This document shows positions 18,228 through 26,652 of a stretch of 64,000 bases of DNA, piece by piece; positions within the stretch are counted from its first letter, which is position 1, and every line of letters starts with the position of its first letter. A program made the translations under genes and the position numbers. Below the pieces are notes generated by a model, which was given only the letters and a program-made list of their open reading frames with translations, was not told the DNA's origin and made no database searches. This DNA is from JAGWBF01 sp963663025 (GTDB taxonomy: Bacteria; Chloroflexota; Dehalococcoidia; Lucifugimonadales; JAGWBF01), in NCBI GenBank assembly GCA_963663025.1, contig OY760073.1, positions 1 to 64,000 of the forward strand, read 5' to 3'.

Positions 18228-18311
18228 ATCATCCTTTTGCAGATATGGCCCGCCCGGCCAGGGCCGTTAGCAACCAACCCCCGAATTTCGGAGGTCGGTC
18301 TATACAAAGCA

Positions 18312-18344
18312 GAAAGCACCGCCGTTCTAGAGGTCGGTGCTTTC
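18312..18344 (-). terminator. Hairpin downstream of the DUF1501 gene
   Basis: A 10-base perfect inverted repeat (GAAAGCACCG / CGGTGCTTTC) flanks a 13-base loop. It lies 42 bases after the stop of the minus-strand DUF1501 gene and is followed on that strand by TGCTTTGT. It fits an intrinsic terminator with an imperfect U-tract. Confidence 0.6.
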
Positions 18345-18385
18345 CATTCAGAGCTCAGGGAAGGGCGCCGGGGCTGGGTCCCAGA

Positions 18386-19516
18386 CTAGCTGCTTATGAA
18401 GTCCAGTTTCTCGAATCGGCCCCCAACAATGGGCGCCCCGTCCAGTCCCAGCCAGTCTTCCAGTAAGGTCGAGTAAAAGCCCCGGAAATCGTAGTTGGGC
18501 ACCAAGTCGCCCGTCTGCAGGTCTTCGGGCCTGAGGGAAGGGTACTCGCTGTAGTGGCCGCCCTGTACATGGTCGCCTATGACGAAAGCCACCCCACCTG
18601 CGCCGTGATCGGTGCCCGAGCCGTTGTCATGCACCCGTCGCCCGAACTCGGAGAACATGACCAGCACCACGTTGTCCGCAGCGTCGTGCTCCCTCAGGTC
18701 GTCGAAGAAGTCCCCGACGGCCGCCGATACATCCTTCCAGAGCTGGGCATGAACGGGAAGCTGGCTGGCATGGGTGTCGAAGCTGGCGTGGGAGGTGTAG
18801 AGGATCCTGGTGCCCAAGTCCGCCAAGTGCACCTGGGCGATATCGCGCATCTTGCGACCGATGGATGAGGGGGCGTACTCCACGCTGGAGGAGTACTGCT
18901 CCGGGGCTGTCCGCAGTATGTCGGCGCCCATCAGGGCATCCAGCCCGGTGCGCCCCAGGTAGTCCATCACGTAGTCGCTCCCGATGGTGGGGGCGTACAT
19001 GTTGGCGAACCGGTCCAAGGCCGTTGCCCGCTGGTCTTCGGCCATGCCCGTCAGCAGCCCGTAGGTGGCCAGGTCGGATACCGAAGCTACCGAGACGCCG
19101 GGCAGCGCCAGCGCCCGGGGCAGGCCGGCCCCGAAGTTCACGGCGGTTAGCACGTTCTCCTTGTTCGGGTCCATCTCCCTGACCACGCGCCCAAGCCATC
19201 CCTCGGTGCCGACCTTGTCGGGTTCGCAGGTGTGCCAGATATCCATGGACCTAAAGTGGGAACGGGGCGAGTTTTCGTACCCGACGCCGTGCACGATGCC
19301 GACCTTGCCCTGGTCCCACAGCTCCTTTATGGGACCCAGGCTGGGATGAAAGCCGTGGTCGTCGTCAAGGGGAAGGACCTGCTCTTCAGGCACGTGCACC
19401 GTTGGGCGACTGTCCCAGTACAGTGGGTTGTTGTAGGGCACGATGGTGTTGAGGTAGTCATTTCCTCCGGTGATCTGCAGCACTACAAGGACCGGGGTCT
19501 TGCTGTTTGATGTCAT
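18386..19516 (-). CDS. DUF1501 family protein
   Basis: This 376-residue protein belongs to the DUF1501 group, which has an alkaline-phosphatase/sulfatase-like fold. Signature segments are ITGGNDYLN near the N-terminus, an HASFDTHASQ segment, and SEFGRRV followed by the GTDHGAGG metal-binding region. Many DUF1501 proteins carry a Tat signal and pair with a DUF1800 protein. Here neither is present: the N-terminus goes straight into the first strand, so the protein is probably cytoplasmic. A consensus promoter lies about 110 bases upstream, with an 8-base-pair hairpin in the leader (19597-19620). Confidence 0.85.
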   Translation of the reverse strand: MTSNSKTPVLVVLQITGGNDYLNTIVPYNNPLYWDSRPTVHVPEEQVLPLDDDHGFHPSLGPIKELWDQGKVGIVHGVGYENSPRSHFRSMDIWHTCEPDKVGTEGWLGRVVREMDPNKENVLTAVNFGAGLPRALALPGVSVASVSDLATYGLLTGMAEDQRATALDRFANMYAPTIGSDYVMDYLGRTGLDALMGADILRTAPEQYSSSVEYAPSSIGRKMRDIAQVHLADLGTRILYTSHASFDTHASQLPVHAQLWKDVSAAVGDFFDDLREHDAADNVVLVMFSEFGRRVHDNGSGTDHGAGGVAFVIGDHVQGGHYSEYPSLRPEDLQTGDLVPNYDFRGFYSTLLEDWLGLDGAPIVGGRFEKLDFISS

Positions 19517-19633
19517 TTTGTGCCTCCTGCCTCAAGGAGATCGGGGAATCTGGACGCCTACGGCGAAATCATGTCCGCTAAGGGCGCGTAGGGGGACCAC
19601 CCTTTCCCATCGAAGGGTGGGTGTGATGCCCCA

Positions 19634-19663
19634 ATTTTAGTTTTGGCTCTATCATGGTGTCAA
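19634..19663 (-). promoter_or_regulatory. Promoter of the DUF1501 gene
   Basis: On the minus strand, TTGACA (19663-19658) and TAAAAT (19639-19634) are separated by 18 bases. The transcript would start near 19627 and include the small leader hairpin. Confidence 0.6.
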
Positions 19664-19687
19664 ACAACGCGCCCGGCCCCAGCCTCG

Positions 19688-19716
19688 TTGACCCATTAGC
19701 GTCGGCCCATTAGAAT
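19688..19716 (+). promoter_or_regulatory. Promoter of the crotonase gene
   Basis: TTGACC (19688-19693) and TAGAAT (19711-19716) are separated by exactly 17 bases, about 87 bases before the TTG start at 19803. This promoter is back to back with that of the DUF1501 gene. Confidence 0.55.
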
Positions 19717-19802
19717 TAAAGGGTCCTGGTACCACTTGTCATTGTGTTTCCTTTGGGAACGTCATCTGCAAGGTAAGTCATCACACTTCTGGGAGCGAGA
19801 CC

Positions 19803-20573
19803 TTGAGCTACGAAACCATCCTGGTGTCCAAAGAGCGGGGAGTGGCCACCATTACGCTGAACCGCCCCGAAGTCCTCAACGCTCTCAGCTTCCAGCTAAT
19901 GTCCGAATTGGACGATGCCATCACCGACGCCGAGCGGGACGATGCCGTTGGCGCCATCGTGCTGACCGGGTCCGGGGACAAGGCCTTCTCAGCCGGTGGA
20001 GACATCCACGAACAGCGACGGGATGCAGTCGAGCTCACCGAGGAAGAGGATGAGAGGCGCAAGGCCATCAGGGCCGGCTATAGCTGGCACCTCGCCAACT
20101 CCATAAAGCCCACCGTCGGCGCTATGAACGGCTTGGCTTACGGCGGTGGATGCGTTGTTGCCACCTCCATGGACATCCGCGTTGGCTGCGAGCGCACCAA
20201 GTTCCGTTTCCTGGCCGCAGCCTACGGGCGCCTGAACTGCACCTGGACCCTGCCCATGCAGGTAGGCTGGCCCGTCGCCAAGGAGCTGCTCTTCACAGGG
20301 CGCATAGTAGAGGCTGAGGAAGCTTACCGCATCGGCTTGCTGAACCACCTGGTGCCCGCCGGCGATGTGCTGGACAAGGCCACGGAGATAGCTGTCACCA
20401 TAGCTGAGAACCGGGCCGAGTCTGTGCAGGGCGCAAAGCACCTCCTTACCGCGAACATTGGCTCCACCTGGGAAGATATGTGGAGAAACGAGCGGGAGAT
20501 CCTCTCCACCAAGGTCAAAGAGATGGGAGTGGAGGAGGCTTTCAAGGACTTCCTCGCCCGCAAAGGCCGGTAG
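19803..20573 (+). CDS. Enoyl-CoA hydratase/isomerase-family (crotonase) protein
   Basis: This 256-residue crotonase-fold protein binds acyl-CoA through the oxyanion-hole segments SAGGDI (63-68) and AYGGG (112-116). Aligned by eye with rat mitochondrial enoyl-CoA hydratase, both catalytic glutamates are missing: the residue after GGGC is V118, and the position of the second glutamate is A138. It is therefore unlikely to be a simple hydratase and may be an isomerase, thioesterase, lyase or other crotonase reaction type. The start is a TTG with GGGAG upstream. No fatty-acid oxidation neighbours are present. Confidence 0.85.
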   Translation: MSYETILVSKERGVATITLNRPEVLNALSFQLMSELDDAITDAERDDAVGAIVLTGSGDKAFSAGGDIHEQRRDAVELTEEEDERRKAIRAGYSWHLANSIKPTVGAMNGLAYGGGCVVATSMDIRVGCERTKFRFLAAAYGRLNCTWTLPMQVGWPVAKELLFTGRIVEAEEAYRIGLLNHLVPAGDVLDKATEIAVTIAENRAESVQGAKHLLTANIGSTWEDMWRNEREILSTKVKEMGVEEAFKDFLARKGR

Positions 20574-20579
20574 CAGCCC

Positions 20580-20750
20580 GGTCCGCTCCCCTTCGATTTC
20601 CCCCTTCGAGAGCCTCAGGACAGGCTCAGGGCGAACGGACTTAGTCACATTCCACCTTGCTCATACCACACGAGCTTTTCGTCACTCGCGAGAAAGCGGG
20701 AGTCTACACCCTCCAGCGGTTCGCCCTTCGATTTCCCTCAGGGCGAACCG
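20580..20750. repeat. Dispersed palindromic repeats, first group
   Basis: Three short elements follow the crotonase gene. At 20588-20639 a CTTCGATTTCC box is followed by inverted CCTCAGGA/CAGGCTCAGG arms. At about 20680-20712 there is a GCGAGAAAGCGGGAGTC element. At 20720-20747 arms TTCGCCC/GGGCGAA enclose a second CTTCGATTTCC box. They look like non-coding intergenic repeats and share boxes with the group at 20946-21099. Confidence 0.6.
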
Positions 20751-20793
20751 ATACGATGAGAGGCCGCCTCGTTATTGGCGCCGTGCAATAGAG

Positions 20794-20902
20794 CCCCTCT
20801 CCCCTGGTGGGAGAGGGTTGGGGTGAGGGGGAACATCACGGGGGATGCGCCCTTGGCAAACGTATCACCCTCCCTTTAATCCCCTCCCTCAAGGGAAGGG
20901 GG
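20794..20902. repeat. CCCTCTCCC-type hairpin repeats
   Basis: Two copies of a G/C-rich inverted repeat are present: 20794-20831 (CCCCTCTCCC with GGGAGAGGG and a GGGGTGAGGGG tail) and 20881-20902 (CCCCTCCCTC with AAGGGAAGGGG). A related copy lies at 59112-59147 between hyuA and hyuB, so this is a dispersed family in the genome. Confidence 0.65.
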
Positions 20903-20945
20903 ATTATTGCGCCCTGACAATAGACTGCCTGGAGGTTGACAATGC

Positions 20946-21099
20946 TCCGTCCTGGATTGCGGCCTGCGCCGCAATGACGGCAATAGTTTCGCCACACCCG
21001 ACATCGCTCATACCAGCCGCGCCCTTCCTCGTGTCCGCAAAGGCGGGAACCCACTTTCCCGCCCTTTCGCCCTGAGGGAAATCGAAGGGGAACGGGCGG
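20946..21099. repeat. Dispersed palindromic repeats, second group
   Basis: At about 20948-20985 a GGATTGCGGCCTGCGCCGC palindrome is followed by AATGACGG. At about 21028-21060 a GTCCGCAAAGGCGGGAACCC element resembles the one near 20680. At 21066-21092 is an inverted copy of the GGGAAATCGAAG box seen at 20588 and 20731. No gene is evident between the crotonase and pstB. Confidence 0.6.
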
Positions 21100-21160
21100 T
21101 CTGTGCTCTGACACACAAAGGTTTCCCCCTCCAGAGGTGCTAGGGCACAACCCTGCCCGC

Positions 21161-21179
21161 TGTTAAACTATTGTTAAAC
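21161..21179 (+). promoter_or_regulatory. PHO-box-like direct repeat upstream of pstB
   Basis: TGTTAAAC occurs at 21161-21168 and again at 21172-21179, an 11-base period. On the opposite strand this reads TTAACA-N5-TTAACA, the spacing of PhoP/PhoB-type boxes. A TAGCAT -10-like element (21200-21205) follows about 20 bases later. With pstB and phoU downstream, phosphate-starvation control is a reasonable inference. Confidence 0.5.
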
Positions 21180-21247
21180 AAATGGCCCCGTCTTTGCGTT
21201 AGCATGTGGGACGTCGACATGGTAACCTGACCTCGGAGAGAGCAGTT

Positions 21248-22159
21248 ATGGTCCAGGTACCCCGCACAGCCACAGACACGGGGGAATCTCCAAGCATGAC
21301 AACCACATGGGCAGAAGCGCCGGCTATGACTAACATCAGGGTATCCGTCGGTGAAGACCTTCCACGTCGGCGTGACTCGGCGCCTCCCGACGGCGGACCG
21401 GCTAAACTGCAGACCATTGGGCTGAGCGTCAGGTACGGGAACGTGGTTGCCCTGCGGGATATCAGCATGGACATAGCGGCCGACCGTGTTACCGCCATTA
21501 TCGGCCCGTCGGGCTGCGGCAAGTCCACCCTGCTCCGATGCTTCAACCGTATGAACGACCTGGTGCCCGATGCCTTGGTGGAGGGCAAACTGCTCTTCAA
21601 CGGCGAGGACCTCTACGCACCGGGTGTGGACCCCACCGAAATCAGGTTCCGCATCGGCATGGTGTTCCAGAGGCCCAACCCCTTCCCCAAGTCCGTCTAT
21701 GACAATGTCGCCTTCGGGCTGAGGATCAACGGCTTCAAGGGCAACATGGATGATATGGTGCAGAATGCGCTGGAGCGGGCGGCCCTGTGGGATGAGGTAA
21801 AGGACCGCCTCAAGAAGGGCGGGCTGACCCTGTCCGGCGGTCAGCAGCAGAGGTTGTGTATCGCCCGGGCCCTGGCCATAGAGCCGGAGGTCATCCTCAT
21901 GGATGAGCCCTGCTCAGCCCTGGACCCCATCGCAACACTGGCCATCGAAGACCTGATCCGCTCCCTCGCGGGCACCTACACCATAATCATCGTCACCCAC
22001 AACATGCAGCAGGCCGCCCGGGTCTCCGATGAGACAGCTTTCCTGACTGCAGGGCCCGACCAAGGGGGCTACCTCGTAGAGCACGGCAACACCCGCCAGA
22101 TATTCACAAACCCCAGGGACGAGCGCACGGAAGCATATATAACGGGGCGCTTCGGATGA
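21248..22159 (+). CDS. pstB: Phosphate ABC transporter ATP-binding protein PstB
   Basis: This is the ATPase of the high-affinity phosphate importer. It has Walker A GPSGCGKST (86-94), signature LSGGQQQR, Walker B with MDEP, and PstB-typical segments such as the FQRPNPFPKSVYDN loop. I chose the ATG at 21248 because GGAG lies 9 bases upstream; a GTG at 21206 is also in frame. Even so the N-terminus is about 45 residues longer than usual, and ATGs at codons 17 and 27 are alternatives. The pstS, pstC and pstA genes are not next to it, so the permease must be elsewhere. phoU follows after 55 bases. Confidence 0.93.
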   Translation: MVQVPRTATDTGESPSMTTTWAEAPAMTNIRVSVGEDLPRRRDSAPPDGGPAKLQTIGLSVRYGNVVALRDISMDIAADRVTAIIGPSGCGKSTLLRCFNRMNDLVPDALVEGKLLFNGEDLYAPGVDPTEIRFRIGMVFQRPNPFPKSVYDNVAFGLRINGFKGNMDDMVQNALERAALWDEVKDRLKKGGLTLSGGQQQRLCIARALAIEPEVILMDEPCSALDPIATLAIEDLIRSLAGTYTIIIVTHNMQQAARVSDETAFLTAGPDQGGYLVEHGNTRQIFTNPRDERTEAYITGRFG

Positions 22160-22214
22160 AGCGCAACTATCCTGAAGTCCCAGCCTTCGGCCGGTCTGGG
22201 TAAGGGAGGTAAAC

Positions 22215-22883
22215 GTGCGAGTCAGATCCGGGTTAGACCGACAGCTCCAGATGCTGGAGGACGAGGTCCTGATGATGGGGGGGATGGTAGAAAAGTCCAT
22301 CGCCCGAGCGGTGGATGCCCTCTCCCGGAGGGACCTGGAAGAGTCGGAACAGGTCATCAAGGAAGATGACCTGATCGACCGTAAGCGCTTCGACATCGAA
22401 GAGCGGTGCATCGACCTTATCGCTACCCAGCAGCCCATGGCAACTGACCTGCGTATTCTCATTGCCATGCTCCACATAACCGTGGAGCTGGAGCGCATGG
22501 GGGACTATGCCGAGGGGATCGCCCGCATCAGCCTCCTGATGGGCGAGGAAGCCACTCTGAAGCCCCTTATAGATATCCCCAGGATGGCCGAGAAGGCCCA
22601 GGGGATGCTTCATAAGGCCTTGGATGCCATGGTGAACAGGGATACCGTCTCGGCCCAGCAGGTGTGCTCCGAAGATGATGATGTGGATGACCTGTACGAT
22701 CAGATATACAGGGAGCTTCTCTTGTTCATGATCGAGGACCCCAAGACCATACGGCGCGCCACCTACCTGCTGTGGGTATCCCACGACCTGGAGAGGATCG
22801 CGGACCGGGCCACCAACATCGCCGAGCGGGTGATCTACCTGGTGACCGGGAAGATGGAAGAGACCGGCGCTTCCAAGTACTAA
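22215..22883 (+). CDS. phoU: Phosphate signalling/transport regulator PhoU
   Basis: PhoU links the Pst transporter to the PhoR sensor and restrains phosphate uptake when phosphate is plentiful. The 222-residue protein is all-helical with two repeats of the metal-binding pattern (an ELERMGDYAEGIA segment near 90-102 and a DLERIADRATNIAE segment near 190-203). The start is a GTG preceded by GGGAGGT. It follows pstB on the same strand, and the pair is probably one transcript ending at the hairpin 22911-22933. Confidence 0.93.
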   Translation: MRVRSGLDRQLQMLEDEVLMMGGMVEKSIARAVDALSRRDLEESEQVIKEDDLIDRKRFDIEERCIDLIATQQPMATDLRILIAMLHITVELERMGDYAEGIARISLLMGEEATLKPLIDIPRMAEKAQGMLHKALDAMVNRDTVSAQQVCSEDDDVDDLYDQIYRELLLFMIEDPKTIRRATYLLWVSHDLERIADRATNIAERVIYLVTGKMEETGASKY

Positions 22884-22910
22884 TCTTCGAGTGAGGCTGG
22901 CCTACATGCT

Positions 22911-22933
22911 GAGAGGGCCCTAAAGGCCCTCTC
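22911..22933. terminator. Bidirectional hairpin between phoU and a hypothetical gene
   Basis: A 9-base stem GAGAGGGCC / GGCCCTCTC with a 5-base loop lies just after phoU. On the minus strand it includes the last codons and stop (TAG, 22922-22920) of the hypothetical gene. The U-tract is poor on both strands. Confidence 0.5.
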
Positions 22934-23318
22934 TTACGTTGAAGCGCCCCACCGAAGTGGACCCACCCTTGTAGAACAGGTGGAGGAAGTTTCGCCGGTG
23001 AGCCCATGCATGGGCTCTTTTCAAGGCGGGGTTGGGGATGGGGCCGGACTTCCTGGTGATGCGGATGGTCTCGTAGCCTGGGCCTGCGGCGCAGTTGGCT
23101 TCCAGAAGATAGACGACCTCGCAGCCCTCGGATTCCAGCAGCAGCTTCAGGGGTTCATAGCCGTCCATCTTGCGGCTTGGAGGGCGGTAGATATAGAACT
23201 CGGTGCTGCCGATAAGGTCGTCGAAATGGTCGTCGGCCACACCCTCGCCCCGGCCGCCTCCCTGGCGCATCTGCCGGCGGGTGTACCCCTTGTCGCGGAC
23301 GTTGAAATCGGAGACCAC
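22920..23318 (-). CDS. Conserved-looking hypothetical protein (132 residues)
   Basis: I do not recognise this protein. I chose the GTG at 23318, preceded by GAGGG at 6 bases, over an ATG at 23426 because that start has no ribosome binding site and would cover a likely -10 element. The sequence is mixed and non-repetitive, basic in parts, with a TEFYIYRPPSRK segment and a tryptophan- and histidine-rich C-terminal third that may be nucleic-acid binding. It is divergent from the ribosomal locus. Its stop codon lies inside the terminator hairpin shared with phoU. Confidence 0.5.
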   Translation of the reverse strand: MVSDFNVRDKGYTRRQMRQGGGRGEGVADDHFDDLIGSTEFYIYRPPSRKMDGYEPLKLLLESEGCEVVYLLEANCAAGPGYETIRITRKSGPIPNPALKRAHAWAHRRNFLHLFYKGGSTSVGRFNVREGL

Positions 23319-23479
23319 TATTAGCCCTCGCTCTGTGTGTTGGCGATGATCGGCTTCAGCTTCCAACCGCCGCCTAGCATAGCATAAGAGCCTCGTGTTC
23401 TCCCATATGCCCGCGCTCACTCCCACAAGCCCGACCCACGTGAGTCACAGATTGTGGTACCACCGCCCACCTGAAATTG

Positions 23480-23508
23480 TTGACACTGATTTCGTTTGTT
23501 GGTACACT
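23480..23508 (+). promoter_or_regulatory. Main promoter of the ribosomal protein locus
   Basis: A consensus TTGACA (23480-23485) and TACACT (23503-23508) are separated by 17 bases. The transcript would start near 23515, about 30 bases before rpsL. This is the best-matching promoter in the window. Confidence 0.7.
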
Positions 23509-23543
23509 TTCCCGCTAGTGCCTCTATTGGCAAAGGAACGGTT

Positions 23544-23963
23544 ATGCCAACAGTAAATCAGCTGGTGAGAAAAGGTCGTACGAAGGTCCGTAAGAAGACC
23601 AAGTCCCCTGCCATGCACTGGCTCCAGAACTCCTTGAGGAACAAGGTAACCTGGGGCCCGGGCTCACCGCAGCGTAGAGGGGTTTGCGTCCAGGTACGGA
23701 CCATGACGCCTAAGAAACCTAACTCTGCACTGCGCAAGATTGCCAGGGTGCGCCTCACCAATGGTTTCGAAGTTACCGCCTACATCGGCGGTGAAGGGCA
23801 CAACCTCCAGGAGCACTCCGTGGTGCTTCTGCGGGGAGGCAGGGTCAAGGACCTGCCGGGTGTTCGTTACCATGTGGTGCGTGGTGCCCTCGATTGCGAA
23901 GGCGTTAGCGACCGGAAGCGGGGCCGCAGCAAGTACGGCTCCGAGCGACCCAGAAACCGCTAG
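23544..23963 (+). CDS. rpsL: 30S ribosomal protein S12
   Basis: S12 lies at the decoding centre. The 139-residue protein has the universally conserved MTPKKPNSALRK and GGRVKDLPGVRYH segments. Compared with E. coli S12 there is an insertion of about 15 residues (roughly 24-40, rich in W, N and K) just before SPQRRGVC; insertions at this place occur in several lineages, including Chloroflexota as I recall them. I chose the ATG at 23544 over an upstream in-frame start at 23496, which lies within the promoter. It is the first gene of the str-S10-spc-alpha superoperon. Confidence 0.97.
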   Translation: MPTVNQLVRKGRTKVRKKTKSPAMHWLQNSLRNKVTWGPGSPQRRGVCVQVRTMTPKKPNSALRKIARVRLTNGFEVTAYIGGEGHNLQEHSVVLLRGGRVKDLPGVRYHVVRGALDCEGVSDRKRGRSKYGSERPRNR

Positions 23964-24018
23964 CTCCCCTCTCTTCTACGGTATCACTGCCTAGCCCAAT
24001 CCTGAGGACCTGGAAGAT

Positions 24019-24489
24019 ATGTCTAGGCGCAGAAGGGCTGAGAGGCGCGTTGTGCCTCCCGACCCGAAGTACAACAGTCCCGAGTTGGCCCGCTTCATCA
24101 ACAAGATTATGAAGTGGGGAAAGAAGAGCACTGCCGAGCGGGTGGTGTATGGGGCAATGGATGTGGTGGAGCGGGATACCCGTAGGGAACCCCTTGAGGT
24201 GTTCCAGCAGGCTTTGAAGAACGCGACACCTCTCCTAGAGGTCAAACCCAGGAGGGTGGGTGGAGCAACCTATCAGATTCCAACGGAGCTTCGCACCAAC
24301 CGCAGCGAAGCCCTCGCCATGAGGTGGCTCATCAGGTCGGCCAGGGCCCGTAAGGGCATGCCCTCAACACGGAAGCTGGCCAATGAGTTGATGGATGCCT
24401 CGAGAGGTGAGGGCGCTGCTGTGCGCCGCCGGGAGGAGCTCCACCGGATGGCCGAGGCCAACAGGGCTTTCGTCCATTACAGGTGGTAG
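24019..24489 (+). CDS. rpsG: 30S ribosomal protein S7
   Basis: S7 nucleates assembly of the 30S head. At 156 residues it has typical length and the conserved KRRAERR-type N-terminus (MSRRRRAERR), the LARFINKIM helix region and the C-terminal MAEANRAFVHYRW. It follows rpsL by 55 bases and precedes fusA, the standard str operon order. Confidence 0.97.
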   Translation: MSRRRRAERRVVPPDPKYNSPELARFINKIMKWGKKSTAERVVYGAMDVVERDTRREPLEVFQQALKNATPLLEVKPRRVGGATYQIPTELRTNRSEALAMRWLIRSARARKGMPSTRKLANELMDASRGEGAAVRRREELHRMAEANRAFVHYRW

Positions 24490-24555
24490 CATGTAGCCTT
24501 CCGCCCAGGGCGCCGGGCCTCCTCAGAGAGTCAGTTCCAGCAGCAGTATGTAGCT

Positions 24556-26631
24556 ATGTCCGATAAATCTCCTATAGATAAGATACGCAACATAGGTTTC
24601 ATTGCCCACATCGATGCGGGCAAGACTACCGTTACAGAGCGGGTGCTGTACCTTGCCGGACGGATTCACCGTGTGGGCGACGTGGACGAAGGCACCACGG
24701 TGATGGATTGGATGCCCCAGGAGAAGGAGAGGGGCATCACTATTACCTCGGCAGCGACCACCTGTTTCTGGGACGACCACAGGATTAACATCATTGACAC
24801 CCCCGGCCACGTGGACTTCACTGCCGAGGTGGAGCGCAGCCTGCGGGTGCTGGATGGCGGAATCGTGGTGCTGGATGCCGTGGCCGGCGTTCAGCCCCAG
24901 TCCGAGACGGTGTGGAGGCAAGCGGACAAGTACAACGTCCCCAGGATATGCTTCGTCAACAAGATGGACCGCTTGGGAGCCAGCTTCGACCGGACCATCG
25001 GAACAATACGCCACAGGCTGAAGGCCAACGCCGTTCCAGTGCAGCTTCCCATCCAGGAGGACGATTCCTTCCGCGGGGTCGTTGACCTGATTCACGGGCG
25101 GGCGCTGGTCTACGAGGACAACAACGGCATGGCCCCCCACGAGGAGCCCATCCCAGATCGATACCAGGATGACTACCAGCAGCACCGGGATGCCCTGCTC
25201 GAGAAGATAGTCGAGACCGACGATGCCCTCATGATCCGGTACCTGGAAGGCGAGACCATAGGCGTCGACGACCTGATGACGGGGCTGAGACAGGCTACCA
25301 TCACAGGCCAGCTCATCCCCGTCCTGTGCGGCACCGCCCCCACGGGCCGAGGCATCCATCCCCTCATGGACGCTATCATCAACTATCTCCCGTCGCCAGC
25401 CGACGTTCCGGCAGTAACGGGAGTCCTGGCCCACAACGGGCAGGAAGTAGTCAGAGAAGCCAGGGAAGACACCCCGATGTCAGCCCTGGCTTTTAAAGTT
25501 ACCACCGACCCCTTCGTGGGCAGGCTGGTTTACCTCAGGATGTACTCCGGCTCCGTAAAGTCGGGCGCATCGGTGGTCAACGTAACCAAGAATCTGAACG
25601 AACGCATGGGCAGGGTCCTCCAGATGCACGCCAACCGCCGGGAGGAGATCGAAGAGGTGGGCGCGGGAAATATCTGCGCCGCTGTCGGCCTGAAGAACAC
25701 CTTCACAGGCGATACCATCTGCACCCGGGAAGCTCCCGTGGTCCTGGAACCCCCCAAGTTTCCCTCACCGGTGCTCTCGGTGGCCATCGAACCCATGAGC
25801 AAGGCGGACCAGGACAAGCTGAGCGACGCCCTGGACAAGCTGGCGGAAGAGGACCCGACATTCTTCGTCCAGTATGATCAGGAGACGGGCCAGACCCTCA
25901 TTTCGGGCATGGGTGAGCTGCACCTGGAGGTCTTGGTGGACAGGATCCGCCGCGAGTTCCACGTAGGCGCCAATGTCGGTAAGCCCAAAGTTTCCTACAG
26001 GGAAGCGATCACTACCTCCATAAAGTCCGAGGGCCGCTTCGTCCGCCAGTCGGGCGGGCGCGGCCAGTACGGGCACGTCTGGCTGGAGATAGAGCCGGCC
26101 GAGGCGGGAGAAGGGTTTAAGTTTGAGAACCGAATCGAGGGCGGGGTCATACCCAGGGAGTACATCCCTGCGGTGCAGGCCGGTGTCAAGGAAGCCCTTA
26201 ACAACGGCCCCATTGCGGGATATCCGATGGTGGATATCAAGGTGACCTTGTACGACGGCAGCTTCCACACCGTGGACTCGTCGGAGATCGCCTTCAAGGC
26301 GGCGGGGTCCATCGCCTTTCGGGACGGCGTCAGGAAAGCCCGTCCCCAGCTCCTGGAACCTGTCATGGACATGGAGGTCGTAACCCCCGGAGATTTCCTG
26401 GGCGACGTCCTGGGAGACCTGAACTCCCGCCGTGCCCAGATACGCAACATAGAAGGACATGAAGGGATACAGGTGGTGCGGGTGATGATCCCGCTGGGAG
26501 AGACTTTCGCGTACACCACAACGCTGCGTTCGGTCACCCAGGGCAGGGCAACCTACACCATGGAGTTCCGAGATTACGAACCTGTACCCGAAGGTATGGT
26601 TCAAGGTATAATCCGCGGTGTTTCTGCTTAG
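24556..26631 (+). CDS. fusA: Elongation factor G
   Basis: EF-G is the GTPase of ribosomal translocation. The 691-residue protein has G1 AHIDAGKT (17-24), G3 DTPGHVDF (81-88) with the canonical histidine, and G4 NKMD (135-138), then all five EF-G domains with the GGRGQYGHV segment of domain IV. It is the housekeeping copy, in contrast to the divergent paralogue at 2919. The tuf gene, which follows fusA in many str operons, is absent: rpsJ comes next, 21 bases on. Confidence 0.97.
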   Translation: MSDKSPIDKIRNIGFIAHIDAGKTTVTERVLYLAGRIHRVGDVDEGTTVMDWMPQEKERGITITSAATTCFWDDHRINIIDTPGHVDFTAEVERSLRVLDGGIVVLDAVAGVQPQSETVWRQADKYNVPRICFVNKMDRLGASFDRTIGTIRHRLKANAVPVQLPIQEDDSFRGVVDLIHGRALVYEDNNGMAPHEEPIPDRYQDDYQQHRDALLEKIVETDDALMIRYLEGETIGVDDLMTGLRQATITGQLIPVLCGTAPTGRGIHPLMDAIINYLPSPADVPAVTGVLAHNGQEVVREAREDTPMSALAFKVTTDPFVGRLVYLRMYSGSVKSGASVVNVTKNLNERMGRVLQMHANRREEIEEVGAGNICAAVGLKNTFTGDTICTREAPVVLEPPKFPSPVLSVAIEPMSKADQDKLSDALDKLAEEDPTFFVQYDQETGQTLISGMGELHLEVLVDRIRREFHVGANVGKPKVSYREAITTSIKSEGRFVRQSGGRGQYGHVWLEIEPAEAGEGFKFENRIEGGVIPREYIPAVQAGVKEALNNGPIAGYPMVDIKVTLYDGSFHTVDSSEIAFKAAGSIAFRDGVRKARPQLLEPVMDMEVVTPGDFLGDVLGDLNSRRAQIRNIEGHEGIQVVRVMIPLGETFAYTTTLRSVTQGRATYTMEFRDYEPVPEGMVQGIIRGVSA

Positions 26632-26652
26632 GCAGGGTAGGTAAGGTAGGAA

